Shown here: positions 44,440 through 53,903 of the stretch, one piece after another | How positions within the stretch are numbered: position 1 is the first letter of the stretch | Layout of the letters: each line of letters starts with the position of its first letter | Notes under the pieces: model-generated | What the model was told of the DNA's origin: nothing | Seen by the model: only the letters and a program-made list of their open reading frames with translations | Database searches by the model: none | Program-made: the position numbers and the translations under genes | NCBI RefSeq assembly: GCF_900110145.1 | Contig: NZ_FOCP01000002.1 | Span: 212,782-276,781 of the forward strand | Direction: 5' to 3' | From: Nitrosomonas marina | GTDB taxonomy: Bacteria; Pseudomonadota; Gammaproteobacteria; Burkholderiales; Nitrosomonadaceae | DNA: 64,000 bases

Positions 44440-46665
44440 CTAACCGGGTGTCAATTTAGCATATTCAAGCATCAACCATTTAGTTCCGGCCCGAGCAAAG
44501 TTTACCTGTACTCTTGCCTCGCTGCCGCTTCCTTCATAATTAAGAATTACACCTTCGCCAAATTTGGCATGTGTAACTGTCTGACCAATATGCCATTGTC
44601 CGTCAGTCACTGGTGTTCTGCTGAACAGTTTCTCGCCACTTGCAACTGAAGCAGTCGTAAAAGCCGCTCCCCTGTCGTAACTTGACATCCTGCCACTACC
44701 AGTAATATCTCTGGATGGTTTGATCCATTTCAAAAATGAATTTGGAATTTCTTCAACAAAGCGTGATGCTATGTTATAACGCGTTTGGCCATGCAACATG
44801 CGGCTCTGCGCAAAAGTAAAGTACAAACGTCGGCGAGCGCGTGTTATCGCTACGTACATCAAACGCCGTTCTTCTTCAAGTCCGTTTGTTTCATTTAGAC
44901 TGTTCTCGTGCGGAAACAGTCCTTCTTCCAGGCCGCTTAAAAATACCGAATGAAATTCGAGTCCTTTTGCGGCATGCACAGTCATGAGTTGCAATGCATC
45001 CTGACCACCCCCTGCCTGATGCTCGCCGGCTTCCAGCGATGCATGTGCCAGAAATGCTGTCAGGCTGTCATCCTCTGCTTCGTGCACAAAGCTGATGGCC
45101 GCATTGACAAGCTCATGCAGATTCTCCAGCCTGTCCGCCCCTTCTCTTTCGGTTGTGTAGTGCGATAGCAGTCCGCTGTGCAGTAAAACGCGTTCTATGA
45201 TCTGGGGTAGCGGCATGTGCTCCCAGTCCCGGCGCAATGTCTGAATCAAAATCACAAAACCCGTTATGCCTTTTTTATTTTTTGCGTTGCTTGCAGCGGC
45301 CGTGTCGAGATTTTTTTCGCCACCGCATTGTAGCAATGCTGCCTCCCACAAACTGCTGTCTTGCTGGCGCGCGATATCCTGCAAATGCTCGAGGCTGCGC
45401 GCACCGATGCCACGCGCAGGAAAATTGATAATGCGCAGCAGGGCATTGTCGTCTTCAGGATTGGCAACAAGGCGTAAATATGCCAGCGCATGCTTGATTT
45501 CCATACGTTCAAAAAAACGCATACCGCCATACACGCGATATGGCAACGAAGCATTAAACAGACTATGTTCCAATACTCTCGATTGCGCATTTGAACGATA
45601 CAGCAATGCAATATCGGAAAGCATGACTCCATCCGCATGTAATGCACGGATTTCATCGACGATGTAACTGGCCTCGTCAGTATCATTGAACGCCCGATAC
45701 ACACGAATTGGTTCACCTTCACCCTCAGCCGTCCACAGATTTTTACCAAGACGTTGCGCATTGTTCTCAATCAATGCATTGGCAGCACTCAGGATATTGC
45801 CATGCGAGCGATAATTTTGTTCCAGTTTGATAATTGTCGAGATACCAAAATCACGCTCGAAATCATTCATATTTCCGGTATCCGCACCACGAAATGCATA
45901 AATACTCTGGTCATCGTCGCCTACGACAAAAACTGCAGCTGCGTGAGCGGAACCGATACCAGCCAGTAATTTGAGCCAGTTGTACTGTAGCCGGTTAGTA
46001 TCCTGAAATTCGTCTACCAGAATATGATCAAAACGTTCGCGATAGTGATCACGCAAAATTTCGTTTCGATTCAGTAATTCATAACTGCGTAGCAGGAGCT
46101 CTGCGAAATCAGCAACGCCCTCCCGGTTGCATTGCTGTTCATAGGCCAGATAAAACTCTAGTAAATGCCGGGAAAATGGATCGTCTACGACAACATCAGC
46201 AGCGCGTTGTCCGGCTTCTTTCGCATGATTGATAAACCATTGTATCTGACGCGGCGGGAATCGCTTGTCATCTACCGATAGACTTTTCAGAATGCGCTTG
46301 ATCATTGCCAACTGATCAGCCGTATCAAGAATTTGAAATGATTGTGGCAGCCCGGCTTCCTGATAATGTGCTCGCAACAAACGGTTACACAAGCCATGAA
46401 ACGTTCCTATCCACATACCACGTGTATTCACCGGCAGCATCGCGTTTATCCGTGTAAGCATTTCTTTCGCCGCCTTATTGGTGAACGTAACTGCCAGTAT
46501 ACTGTATGGGCTGGCCTGGCCAGACTGTATCAGATACGCAATACGTGTAGTCAGCACACGGGTTTTCCCACTGCCGGCCCCTGCCAGTACAAGTACAGAC
46601 TGGTGCGGTAACGTAATGGCTTCCAGTTGTTGAGCGTTCAGGCCCGCCAGTAAGGGAGAAGTCAT
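44440..46665 (-). CDS. uvrD: DNA helicase II (UvrD/PcrA type)
   Basis: A superfamily 1 3'-5' helicase of 741 residues used in nucleotide excision and mismatch repair. Motif Q/Walker A (LAGAGSGKTRV), motif Ia (AVTFTNKAAKEM), Walker B (ILVDEFQDTNRLQYNWL), motif III (GDDDQSIYAFRGA), motif IV (LEQNYRSHGNIL), motif V (LMTVHAAKGLEFHSVF) and motif VI (MYVAITRARRRLYFTFA) are all intact. The C-terminus ends in a Tudor-like fold (VTHAKFGEGVILNYEGSG) that contacts RNA polymerase in relatives. I use the ATG at 46665 (MTSPLLAGLNAQQ), as in UvrD, rather than the ATG 14 codons upstream. Confidence 0.95.
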   Translation of the reverse strand: MTSPLLAGLNAQQLEAITLPHQSVLVLAGAGSGKTRVLTTRIAYLIQSGQASPYSILAVTFTNKAAKEMLTRINAMLPVNTRGMWIGTFHGLCNRLLRAHYQEAGLPQSFQILDTADQLAMIKRILKSLSVDDKRFPPRQIQWFINHAKEAGQRAADVVVDDPFSRHLLEFYLAYEQQCNREGVADFAELLLRSYELLNRNEILRDHYRERFDHILVDEFQDTNRLQYNWLKLLAGIGSAHAAAVFVVGDDDQSIYAFRGADTGNMNDFERDFGISTIIKLEQNYRSHGNILSAANALIENNAQRLGKNLWTAEGEGEPIRVYRAFNDTDEASYIVDEIRALHADGVMLSDIALLYRSNAQSRVLEHSLFNASLPYRVYGGMRFFERMEIKHALAYLRLVANPEDDNALLRIINFPARGIGARSLEHLQDIARQQDSSLWEAALLQCGGEKNLDTAAASNAKNKKGITGFVILIQTLRRDWEHMPLPQIIERVLLHSGLLSHYTTEREGADRLENLHELVNAAISFVHEAEDDSLTAFLAHASLEAGEHQAGGGQDALQLMTVHAAKGLEFHSVFLSGLEEGLFPHENSLNETNGLEEERRLMYVAITRARRRLYFTFAQSRMLHGQTRYNIASRFVEEIPNSFLKWIKPSRDITGSGRMSSYDRGAAFTTASVASGEKLFSRTPVTDGQWHIGQTVTHAKFGEGVILNYEGSGSEARVQVNFARAGTKWLMLEYAKLTPG

Positions 46666-46882
46666 GGTAATACGGTATAATTTCTTGCTGTATACACTGG
46701 GGACCACTATTGGTCAGCTCAGGGTACAGGGTATTTTATTGTTACGAAAGAAAAGACAAAGCAAAAAATCAACTTTTTTGCTAATTGTTCAACTGTTGAT
46801 TAATTCAGAATCAGATCAATGGCAGGAAAATACCAACGCCATGCAAATCTGATCTCTAAATTAATCACCACGGACAACAGAT

Positions 46883-47752
46883 TTAAGCTCTGCTTTTGGC
46901 AACGATATCCAGTATGAGTGGCGTTAATACCAGTTCGATGGCCATACCCATTTTACCGCCTGGAACCACAATGGTATTAGGGCGAGACATGAACGAATCA
47001 TGAATCATCGTCAGCAAGTTTGAAAAATCCACATGCTCCGGATGTCTAAACCTTATTACTACCATACTCTCATCCAATGTCGGAATTTCACGGGCTATGA
47101 ACGGATTGGATGTATCTACTGTCGGCACACGCTGGAAATTGATATGAGTACGGGAAAACTGTGGTGTTATGTAATGCACATAATCATGCATACGGCGCAA
47201 TATTGTATGCGTCACAGCTTCTGCTGAATAACCGCGCGCGCTGGTATCGCGAAATATTTTCTGGATCCATTCCAGATTGACGATTGGCACCACTCCAACG
47301 AGCAAATCGACATACTTAGCAACATCTGCAGTGTCACTTTTAACGCCGCCATGCAGTCCCTCATAAAACAATAAATCAGAACCTGGCTTTATTGCCGACC
47401 ACGGCGTAAATGTACCCGGCTTTTGGTTCCAGGGAGCGGCTTCTTCTTCGTTGTGCAGATATAAACGGGTCTGACCGGAACCACTCTCACCATATTCCTT
47501 GAACAGGGTTTCCAACTTTTCAAATTCATTAGCTTCCGGGCCAAAATGACTGATTGCCCGGCCACCATCTTTTTCAGAATCAGCAACCGCTTTTTTCATG
47601 GCTTCACGGTCAAAACGGTGAAAACTGTCACCTTCTACAACAGCAGCTGTTAATTTTTCCCGTCTGAAAATATGCTCAAAGCTGTTTTTAACCGTTGATG
47701 TGCCTGCGCCAGATGATCCGGTAACTGCAATAACCGGGTGTTTCTGCGACAT
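46883..47752 (-). CDS. prkB: Phosphoribulokinase
   Basis: The 289-residue enzyme phosphorylates ribulose-5-phosphate to ribulose-1,5-bisphosphate for the Calvin cycle. The P-loop VTGSSGAGTSTV, VEGDSFHRFDR, the catalytic region LLFYEGLHGGV and the length match the proteobacterial class. GAGGAG stands about nine bases before the ATG. RubisCO genes are not in the window. It marks the organism as a probable autotroph, in agreement with an ammonia oxidiser. Confidence 0.95.
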   Translation of the reverse strand: MSQKHPVIAVTGSSGAGTSTVKNSFEHIFRREKLTAAVVEGDSFHRFDREAMKKAVADSEKDGGRAISHFGPEANEFEKLETLFKEYGESGSGQTRLYLHNEEEAAPWNQKPGTFTPWSAIKPGSDLLFYEGLHGGVKSDTADVAKYVDLLVGVVPIVNLEWIQKIFRDTSARGYSAEAVTHTILRRMHDYVHYITPQFSRTHINFQRVPTVDTSNPFIAREIPTLDESMVVIRFRHPEHVDFSNLLTMIHDSFMSRPNTIVVPGGKMGMAIELVLTPLILDIVAKSRA

Positions 47753-48047
47753 ATTGATTTTCTCCTCAAAATTATTACAAAAGATTTACCATTCCGGTAA
47801 TAATACGATCGAAGGCATTTTACTCTAATATGAGTCTGCTTTCCGCATATTTTGGACGGTGCTATAAGAAGTATCGCAGTGTTCAGTATACATTCAGGTT
47901 GAACACGCTAGAATTAGCCTGCAGCTTTGTCAACCGGACAAAAAGCTGATAAATGAAGAAACAGTGCAATCATTTTCAGGCAGTATTTTACTTTTTTTAT
48001 TGTATCTGCACATGAAATGCCTGCATAACCTCAACGAGGTGACAGCG

Positions 48048-48578
48048 ATGAAAAAGCTAATATTTTTCTTATTTTTTTTTACAGTATTAAGCTTAGCATT
48101 CAGTAATTCACTCTGGGCACGCGGCGGCGGTGGACAAGGCACTAGCTTCGGAAGCGGTGGCGGCGGTGGTGGTGGTGGAGGACACTTCAGGGGAAGTAGC
48201 GGACCAAGCCATTTTGGAGGCGGACGCGGTCATTTTAGCGGTGGACATCGCCATTTTGGACACCATCGTCATTCGCGGATAAATTTCGGGTTTAATTTTG
48301 GCGGTTTTTATGGACCCGGCTTTTATGGTTATCCGTATTGGTCAAGATACCGCAGCCCTTACTATTATTCCCGCGCATATGTTTATCCTTCCCCGCTGAT
48401 TGCACCTGCAACGCCACCAGTTTATATCGAGAGAAAAGTGACTGCTGTTAATTCGACTCAGTCTCAATCAAGCTACTGGTATTACTGTCGCAATCCTGAA
48501 GGCTATTATCCATATGTAAAACAATGTCCTGAGGGATGGCTCCAAGTCGTTCCCCAGCCAGCCCCGCAATCGCCCTGA
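48048..48578 (+). CDS. Secreted glycine-rich protein, copy A
   Basis: The ATG at 48048 follows GAGGT at seven bases; an ATG 28 codons upstream has no ribosome binding site and would hide the signal peptide. The 176-residue product has a signal peptide ending SNSLWA, then a Gly- and His-rich tract (residues about 25-75), a Tyr/Pro-rich part, and the conserved end YWYYCRNPEGYYPYVKQC, followed by a GW turn. The same end occurs in the protein at 49232. Function unknown; exported to the periplasm or surface. Confidence 0.7.
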   Translation: MKKLIFFLFFFTVLSLAFSNSLWARGGGGQGTSFGSGGGGGGGGGHFRGSSGPSHFGGGRGHFSGGHRHFGHHRHSRINFGFNFGGFYGPGFYGYPYWSRYRSPYYYSRAYVYPSPLIAPATPPVYIERKVTAVNSTQSQSSYWYYCRNPEGYYPYVKQCPEGWLQVVPQPAPQSP

Positions 48579-48594
48579 AAACGGTCATACACCA

Positions 48595-49116
48595 ATGAAA
48601 ACCCTATTAGCCAAAATCATGCTGCTGGCTGCGGTTCTGTTTCTCTCTGCCTGTGTCGCCATGCCTACCGGGCCAAGTGTTCTGGTTTTGCCAAAAACAG
48701 ACAGCAGTTTTGATCAGTTTCGTCTTGACGATGATGAATGCAGACAATATGCCTACGCGCAATTAGGAGGCAAAACAGCTACCGATGCCGCAATCAGCAG
48801 CGGTCTGAGCAGTGCAGCTATTGGAGCCGGCTTGGGCGCAATCGCCGGCGTAGCTATTGGTGGTGGCCAGGGTGCTGCTATCGGTGCCGGTACAGGGTTA
48901 CTGGCAGGCGGACTTACTGGTTCCGGAAGCGCCACAACCTCCGGTCACATCAACCAGCAACGTTACGACAATAGCTATATTCAGTGTATGTACGCCAAAG
49001 GCCATCATGTTCCGGTCACTGGCAATATAGGAGCACATATCAATCCATCCATTAGCAGCAAAAGGATATCAACTCCGCCGCCACCGCCAGGCTATCCCTC
49101 ATCTTATCGCTATTGA
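48595..49116 (+). CDS. Glycine-zipper lipoprotein, copy A
   Basis: The 173-residue protein has a lipobox (FLSAC, Cys at about 20) and so is probably a lipoprotein. The middle has a glycine zipper (SAAIGAGLGAIAGVAIGGGQ, AAIGAGTGLLAGGLTGSG), which may form two packed membrane helices. The motif TGPSVLVLPKTDSSFDQFR near the N-terminus and NSYIQCMYAKGHHVPV near the C-terminus are shared with the protein at 49654. It lies 16 bases after copy A of the glycine-rich gene. Function unknown; an outer-membrane or envelope role is likely. Confidence 0.72.
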   Translation: MKTLLAKIMLLAAVLFLSACVAMPTGPSVLVLPKTDSSFDQFRLDDDECRQYAYAQLGGKTATDAAISSGLSSAAIGAGLGAIAGVAIGGGQGAAIGAGTGLLAGGLTGSGSATTSGHINQQRYDNSYIQCMYAKGHHVPVTGNIGAHINPSISSKRISTPPPPPGYPSSYRY

Positions 49117-49231
49117 TCGATATTGAAAAATGAAAAATTTTACTTTAAATATTTCTAGCATCAGGGAAACAGATATGACCCGTATCTGTCATAAAAGCAA
49201 AGTACTGTTACACCGGGTTGATAATTTTCAG

Positions 49232-49633
49232 ATGAAGAAACAAATTGTATTGATGCTTGTAATCCCGCTGGCAGGTTCCCTGATATGCTCCCAGGCAACT
49301 GCGCATGGCGGTCGTATAGACAGGTTTAATTTTGGCATACATCTCGGTCATCCGGGTTATTTTGGTTATGGCTATCATGACCCGTTCTTCTATGACCCGT
49401 TTTTTTATCCTCCGATCTATAGCTACCCGCCTGTAGTTGTTCCTATGACGCCCCCCGTCATTGTGCCGTCAACACCACCTGTATATATACAACAGCAGGA
49501 ACAAATCACTCCGACCCAACCACAGATGAATTATTGGTATTACTGCCAGAACCCGGAAGGTTATTATCCTTATGTTAAACAATGCCCAGGCGGTTGGCTG
49601 CGCGTTAGTCCCACCCCCCCAGAACATCAGTAA
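49232..49633 (+). CDS. Secreted Tyr/Pro-rich protein, copy B
   Basis: This 133-residue protein has a signal peptide (QIVLMLVIPLAGSLICSQATA) and ends YWYYCQNPEGYYPYVKQC then GW, like copy A, but lacks the long glycine tract. An in-frame ATG at 49175 has AGGGA seven bases before it and would add 19 residues, so the start is uncertain; I prefer 49232 for its signal peptide. It heads the second copy of the gene pair. Confidence 0.65.
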   Translation: MKKQIVLMLVIPLAGSLICSQATAHGGRIDRFNFGIHLGHPGYFGYGYHDPFFYDPFFYPPIYSYPPVVVPMTPPVIVPSTPPVYIQQQEQITPTQPQMNYWYYCQNPEGYYPYVKQCPGGWLRVSPTPPEHQ

Positions 49634-49653
49634 ACATTACGAGGAGATTTGAC

Positions 49654-50202
49654 ATGCCCAGAATACGTAAAAAAATTTTTTTCATATTGCCTGCGGTATT
49701 GACAGCGTGTGTCAACCTGCCAACCGGACCCAGTGTTATGGTTTTGCCTGGCTCAAGTAAAAGCTTTGAACAGTTCCGCTACGATGATTATGACTGCAGG
49801 CGCTATGCTTATGAGCAGATCGGCGGCGTAACAACAAGTCAAGCTGCAACATCTAGCGGTCTAACCAGCGCAGCGGTGGGGTCAGGCCTTGGCGCTGCCG
49901 CAGGTGCAGCTATTGGCGGAGGCGAGGGTGCAGCCATTGGCGCTGGAACCGGATTACTTGCGGGCGGCCTGGCTGGAAGCGGTACTGCCAGAACATCCAG
50001 TTATGAAAATCAGTATCGTTATGACATCAGTTATATTCAGTGTATGTATGCAAAAGGCCACCGTGTACCCGTTTCCGGTAAAATAACCAGCGAAGTACCC
50101 ACAACGGCGACCCAAAAGCCGATTAAGATATCACCGTCTCAACCCGGGTTTACACCGCCACCGCCACCACCGGGAAATCCACCACCGCCACCCCCACAAT
50201 AA
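49654..50202 (+). CDS. Glycine-zipper lipoprotein, copy B
   Basis: The 182-residue paralogue of the protein at 48595 has a lipobox (LTAC), the TGPSVMVLPGSSKSFEQFR motif, a glycine zipper (AAAGAAIGGGEGAAIGAGTG) and ISYIQCMYAKGHRVPVSG. The C-terminus is a proline tail (PPPPPPGNPPPPPPQ), longer than in copy A. GAGGAG lies 10 bases before the ATG. A hairpin (CCAGGTTG/CAACCTGG, 50209-50245) follows but has no T run. Confidence 0.72.
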   Translation: MPRIRKKIFFILPAVLTACVNLPTGPSVMVLPGSSKSFEQFRYDDYDCRRYAYEQIGGVTTSQAATSSGLTSAAVGSGLGAAAGAAIGGGEGAAIGAGTGLLAGGLAGSGTARTSSYENQYRYDISYIQCMYAKGHRVPVSGKITSEVPTTATQKPIKISPSQPGFTPPPPPPGNPPPPPPQ

Positions 50203-50420
50203 ATTGATCCAGGTTGCCTTTTGCCAGACTCGGCGGACAACCTGGTGACTGATAACAACACGGCAACGCTGACGTCATCCTTTTAAGCTAAAATACAGGC
50301 ATTGCGATACGGCCATAATTTGACAATAATATTGGCTTATATTGCAAATAGACGCGCTTGTTAACAGCGTATTCATACCAGAAATCATAAAACTAGCTTA
50401 TACAGGGAGAGTTTAAAAAC

Positions 50421-50927
50421 GTGAATCCGATCGTACCCATTATTATGACTGCTGGTGCCATTTTATTTTTTATTGGACTGGCAGCATTAATCAGACGTGG
50501 TTTTAAAAAAAGCAAAACAATTAGATTTTTTAGAAAAGAATATGGTTTTGGACGTTTCGTAGCTACCGTTATTGTATCGGGTGTTACGCTTATTATGACT
50601 TCAATTTATATTCAGAAACTTTTTCCAGTAGAATCTATTCAGACCAACACGGATCAAGTTGCCATTATATCCAGCAACCTGAAATATGAGCTCAGTACTA
50701 TCTTGCCGAGCGAAGAAAACAATACCAGTATGACCAGAGCCATCAATCGGTTCCAGAAAGAATATCAGGAAGCGCTCGAAAATGGCGACAAAAAAACTAC
50801 GGAACTCTTAATTCTGGAAATGGCTTTTTTGATCAGAACAGAACTTGAAAACCAGAACTATCCATCTCATCAGATTGGCTCAGAAGTCGAAAGAATTATG
50901 AATTTCCTGAAACGAAAACCTGATTAA
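50421..50927 (+). CDS. Small membrane protein of unknown function
   Basis: This 168-residue protein begins with GTG, with GGGAGAG about 10 bases upstream. Two membrane helices (IIMTAGAILFFIGLAALI; FVATVIVSGVTLIMTSIYI) flank a basic loop of about 25 residues, and a helical soluble C-terminal domain of about 90 residues follows, probably in the cytoplasm or periplasm. I do not recognise the family. Confidence 0.6.
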   Translation: MNPIVPIIMTAGAILFFIGLAALIRRGFKKSKTIRFFRKEYGFGRFVATVIVSGVTLIMTSIYIQKLFPVESIQTNTDQVAIISSNLKYELSTILPSEENNTSMTRAINRFQKEYQEALENGDKKTTELLILEMAFLIRTELENQNYPSHQIGSEVERIMNFLKRKPD

Positions 50928-51084
50928 CAGGCTATTCTGATTCATTCACTGACTAGTGATTTATTATATTCAGGATTTTTCAGCTCTCATGCGGTTTTCC
51001 AGAGCTATTGCGACGGGCACCGTCTCTAGTCAGGCACACGAAATACAAGGTACTACAATTTTCAATAATTCAGAGGGGTGACTC

Positions 51085-51444
51085 ATGAAAAAAAACATTT
51101 ATATGATAATAGTACTCGGCACAATACTATGTATTCCTAATTTTGCTTTGGCACACAATTATCCGACCAAGGTAGGTGAAAAGCTTGGTAACGGAATTGC
51201 CAATGCAGTTACAGGAGTTGTTGAAATCCCCAAAACCATGATGATAACGGGACGCAGACATGGTGCAACATACGGCATGACAGCCGGTTTCTTTACCGGT
51301 CTGTTTCACAGTGTTGGACGCAGTCTTGCAGGTGCACTGGACATAGCAACTTTTTTGGTGCCAACCACACCCGTCATTAGACCGGCTTATATCTGGGACA
51401 ATTTTGACCGAGAAACTACTTATACCCCCTGGCAAATGCGCTAA
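51085..51444 (+). CDS. Exosortase-associated TIGR04073-like small exported protein
   Basis: The 119-residue product has a signal peptide (IIVLGTILCIPNFALA) and the segment KLGNGIANAVTGVVEIPKTM, followed by YGMTAGFFTGLFHSVGRSLA and DIATFLVPT, which looks like the TIGR04073 family described as associated with exosortase systems. No exosortase or PEP-CTERM protein is visible in the window. GAGGGG lies upstream of the ATG. Confidence 0.6.
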   Translation: MKKNIYMIIVLGTILCIPNFALAHNYPTKVGEKLGNGIANAVTGVVEIPKTMMITGRRHGATYGMTAGFFTGLFHSVGRSLAGALDIATFLVPTTPVIRPAYIWDNFDRETTYTPWQMR

Positions 51445-51480
51445 AAAGCAATAAAGAGAAATCTATTCATTAAAATACAT

Positions 51481-51511
51481 CGCATGAAATAGCAGTCGGT
51501 TATTTCATGCG
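51481..51511. terminator. Probable bidirectional terminator hairpin
   Basis: CGCATGAAATA (51481-51491) pairs perfectly with TATTTCATGCG (51501-51511) over a 9-base loop, between convergent genes. It overlaps the ygfX stop codon, and a pyrimidine-rich tract follows on the plus strand. Confidence 0.55.
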
Positions 51512-51945
51512 CCTTTCTCTGTTAACTGTTTCCATTTCCATCGCAACAAAACTCTGAGTCGTCTGAATTCCTCAGAATCAATCGCATCAGGTAATATAAC
51601 GATACTTTGTGTTGACCAGGAATGACGTGACCTTAAAATCAATACGGTTAAATAAGGTGACACAAAAGTCGATCCGGATACTTTGTATTCAAAGCTCTGC
51701 CCATTTTTAGTTTTCAGCTTACATATGACTTTGTCAGTAAACTCCAACAAAACCGCCGAGCGGCCAGATATTTGTAATGCTTCACCCCTGATATAGAAGC
51801 ACAAGCTGACAATGAACGCCACTAAGCCAGCCAATTTAACCTCCACTGTGACAGACAGCAATCCTACAATTATTGCGGCTGCACAATGCGTAACAACAAG
51901 TAAAGCAGCCAACAGTCTGGAAGGTCCCAGGTTAACCGTCAACAA
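51505..51945 (-). CDS. YgfX-like membrane protein
   Basis: This 146-residue protein has two membrane helices at the N-terminus (LLAALLVVTHCAAAIIVGLL; VEVKLAGLVAFIVSLCFYI) and ends with VILPDAIDSEEFRRLRVLLRW, the signature end of the YgfX family, whose E. coli member (CptA) has been described as the toxin partner of the small protein SdhE. No sdhE is nearby. The start is a TTG at 51945 without a good ribosome binding site; the frame closes 3 codons upstream, so no other start exists. Confidence 0.65.
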   Translation of the reverse strand: MLTVNLGPSRLLAALLVVTHCAAAIIVGLLSVTVEVKLAGLVAFIVSLCFYIRGEALQISGRSAVLLEFTDKVICKLKTKNGQSFEYKVSGSTFVSPYLTVLILRSRHSWSTQSIVILPDAIDSEEFRRLRVLLRWKWKQLTEKGA

Positions 51946-52065
51946 AATGCATCACACTATTCTGGAAACATGGAAGAAACATACACTTGCAAATAACGAT
52001 ACGTGCAGAAACAGTGCAGCTGCTAATTGAAACGAGATAGTCCGTTACAATTCAGGAAATGGATA

Positions 52066-53082
52066 TTATTGCGAACTGGCAGGCAAAAATTCAAGTGGGT
52101 CAACTGGTTTTCCATGTTTTCTGATTTCAAAATGTAATTGCGGTGCGTCTGTGTCTGTATCACCCATTTCTGCTATCTTCTGTCCTTGCACAACTGATTC
52201 ACCCTCTTTCACAAGTAATTTACTGTTATGAGCATATGCGCTCAATAACGTATCATTATGCTTGATGATGATCAGATTACCGTAGCCGCGCAGGCCATTA
52301 CCACTATAAACAACTTCACCAGCTGCAGTGGCCAGAACAGGTTGACCTGCCTGCCCTGATATTTTCAAACCTTTTGAATTGTTGGAAAAGGAAGACAATA
52401 ATGTTCCGGTTGCTGGCCATATCCAATCAGACTCGGATGTATTTAACGACGTATCGGTATTGTACCCAACCATTTCCGGCGCATTCTCAATCCGTGTTCC
52501 CGAAGATGAATACTCTGTCTGAGGTTGAGTTAAAGCCGGATTAACAGAATATTGCAGCCGGGCCACATTTTGTTCTGAGTATGGTAATTTCAGAGCTTTT
52601 GGATATGTTTTGATTTGTTGAGAGGCAGTATCGTATGCTGGAGCTACCGTAGCGCCTGGCGCGTTACTTGGTAAATCGAGGCTTGGGTCCACAACAGGCA
52701 TTTCTGAATGTTGTGGAACAGCAAATAATGTCGGTTCGGCTTTTTTTGAAGGAACAGAAAGGTTTATACGTTGGCCTGTTTTGATCTTTGTGGTGTCGGT
52801 GATATTGTTCCATTCAGCAAGTTCTTTCTGATCAATACCATGTTTAAGCGCTATACTGTAAAAAGTATCTCCCTTCTGCACTATATAAAAGCGATCGATT
52901 TGTTTATCATCTTGAAGATTGACAGCAGTTTTTTCAGGCGATACTGTTCGTTCAACAACGGGTGCTGGCGGCTTGGTCGTCTCACAGCCAAGGAGCAAAA
53001 AAACCGGTAACAACCAGTAGACGGCAAGGATGATTTTTACTGGAAACACACTGTTTTTCATATGTATTTGATGATTTTCCAT
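52066..53082 (-). CDS. nlpD: NlpD-like lipoprotein (LysM plus degenerate LytM domain)
   Basis: The 338-residue protein has a lipobox (FLLLGC), a LysM domain (FYIVQKGDTFYSIALKHGID) near residue 65 and a C-terminal M23/LytM domain (GQAGQPVLATAAGEVVYSGN, LHFEIRKHG). The first zinc ligands of active M23 enzymes (H...D before the GTPV-like turn) are replaced by GLKISGQAGQPV, which fits NlpD, an activator of murein amidases at the division site, rather than an active hydrolase. GAGGAA precedes the ATG at 53082; the frame is open upstream but this start begins 19 bases after the pcm stop. rpoS, often found after nlpD, is absent. Confidence 0.82.
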   Translation of the reverse strand: MENHQIHMKNSVFPVKIILAVYWLLPVFLLLGCETTKPPAPVVERTVSPEKTAVNLQDDKQIDRFYIVQKGDTFYSIALKHGIDQKELAEWNNITDTTKIKTGQRINLSVPSKKAEPTLFAVPQHSEMPVVDPSLDLPSNAPGATVAPAYDTASQQIKTYPKALKLPYSEQNVARLQYSVNPALTQPQTEYSSSGTRIENAPEMVGYNTDTSLNTSESDWIWPATGTLLSSFSNNSKGLKISGQAGQPVLATAAGEVVYSGNGLRGYGNLIIIKHNDTLLSAYAHNSKLLVKEGESVVQGQKIAEMGDTDTDAPQLHFEIRKHGKPVDPLEFLPASSQ

Positions 53083-53101
53083 TGTAATTTCCTCAGTATC
53101 A

Positions 53102-53764
53102 CTATGATTTGATGACACCGGACAGCAAGGGTACAAAATTGACCTCTTCCAGGACATTTTCAATATACCCCTGCATATTTCGTTCTATCACACACAGGTT
53201 CTGTTTCTGAACACCTTTAGGAAAAACTATTCGCCCACCTACGGCTAACTGCTCCAATAAGGCATCCGGAATATGAGTTGTGACCGCAGTCATGATAATA
53301 CCATCAAACGGAGACATTTCAGGCAATCCGCGCAAACCATCTGCGTGCTTCAATTGAATATTCCGAATCTGTAATTTATGCAAACGTATGCGAGTACGCG
53401 TCAATAACGGACCAATTCGTTCTATGGAATATACCTGACGGGCCAGCTGCGCCAGTATTGCAGTCTGATACCCACATCCAGTACCTATTTCAAGCACCTT
53501 ATCCAGCGAACCGTTTGCACGTAACAATTCACTCATTCGTGCAACAATCCAAGGACTGGAAATTGTTTGTCCGAAATTAATCGGCAAAGCAACATCTTCA
53601 TAAGCCCGGCTTGCCAGTGCTTCTTCAATAAAAAGGTGGCGCGGGACGGAGCCCATGACTGACAATACAATCTCGTCACCTATCCCCTGGTTTCGCAGAC
53701 GCTCAATCATACGCATTCGCGTCCGTTGTGACGTCATGCCTATGCCTGAAAGGTGAATACTCAC
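53102..53764 (-). CDS. pcm: Protein-L-isoaspartate O-methyltransferase
   Basis: This 220-residue SAM-dependent enzyme repairs isoaspartyl residues. It has GMTSQRTRMRMIERL at the N-terminus, LPINFGQTISSPWIVARM, the SAM motif VLEIGTGCGYQTAIL and a family-typical DGIIMTAVTTHIPDALLEQL. The GTG at 53764 is preceded by GGAAAG; an ATG nine codons later (53737) is an alternative. It sits between surE and nlpD, a conserved gene order. Confidence 0.93.
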   Translation of the reverse strand: MSIHLSGIGMTSQRTRMRMIERLRNQGIGDEIVLSVMGSVPRHLFIEEALASRAYEDVALPINFGQTISSPWIVARMSELLRANGSLDKVLEIGTGCGYQTAILAQLARQVYSIERIGPLLTRTRIRLHKLQIRNIQLKHADGLRGLPEMSPFDGIIMTAVTTHIPDALLEQLAVGGRIVFPKGVQKQNLCVIERNMQGYIENVLEEVNFVPLLSGVIKS

Positions 53765-53903
53765 AGGTTACTTTCCATTCAGATGAAAATCATTTTTAAT
53801 TAATTTACGATAGCCTGACTGCAGAAAAGCGTGAATAAAAAAGTATTTCATTGCTGCTCAAAGAATTCAACCACCTGTAAATAAATGAAAATATATGTTC
53901 TTA

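Noticed and set aside
50209..50245. Terminator after the second lipoprotein gene
   Set aside because: The hairpin has a 21-base loop and no T run.
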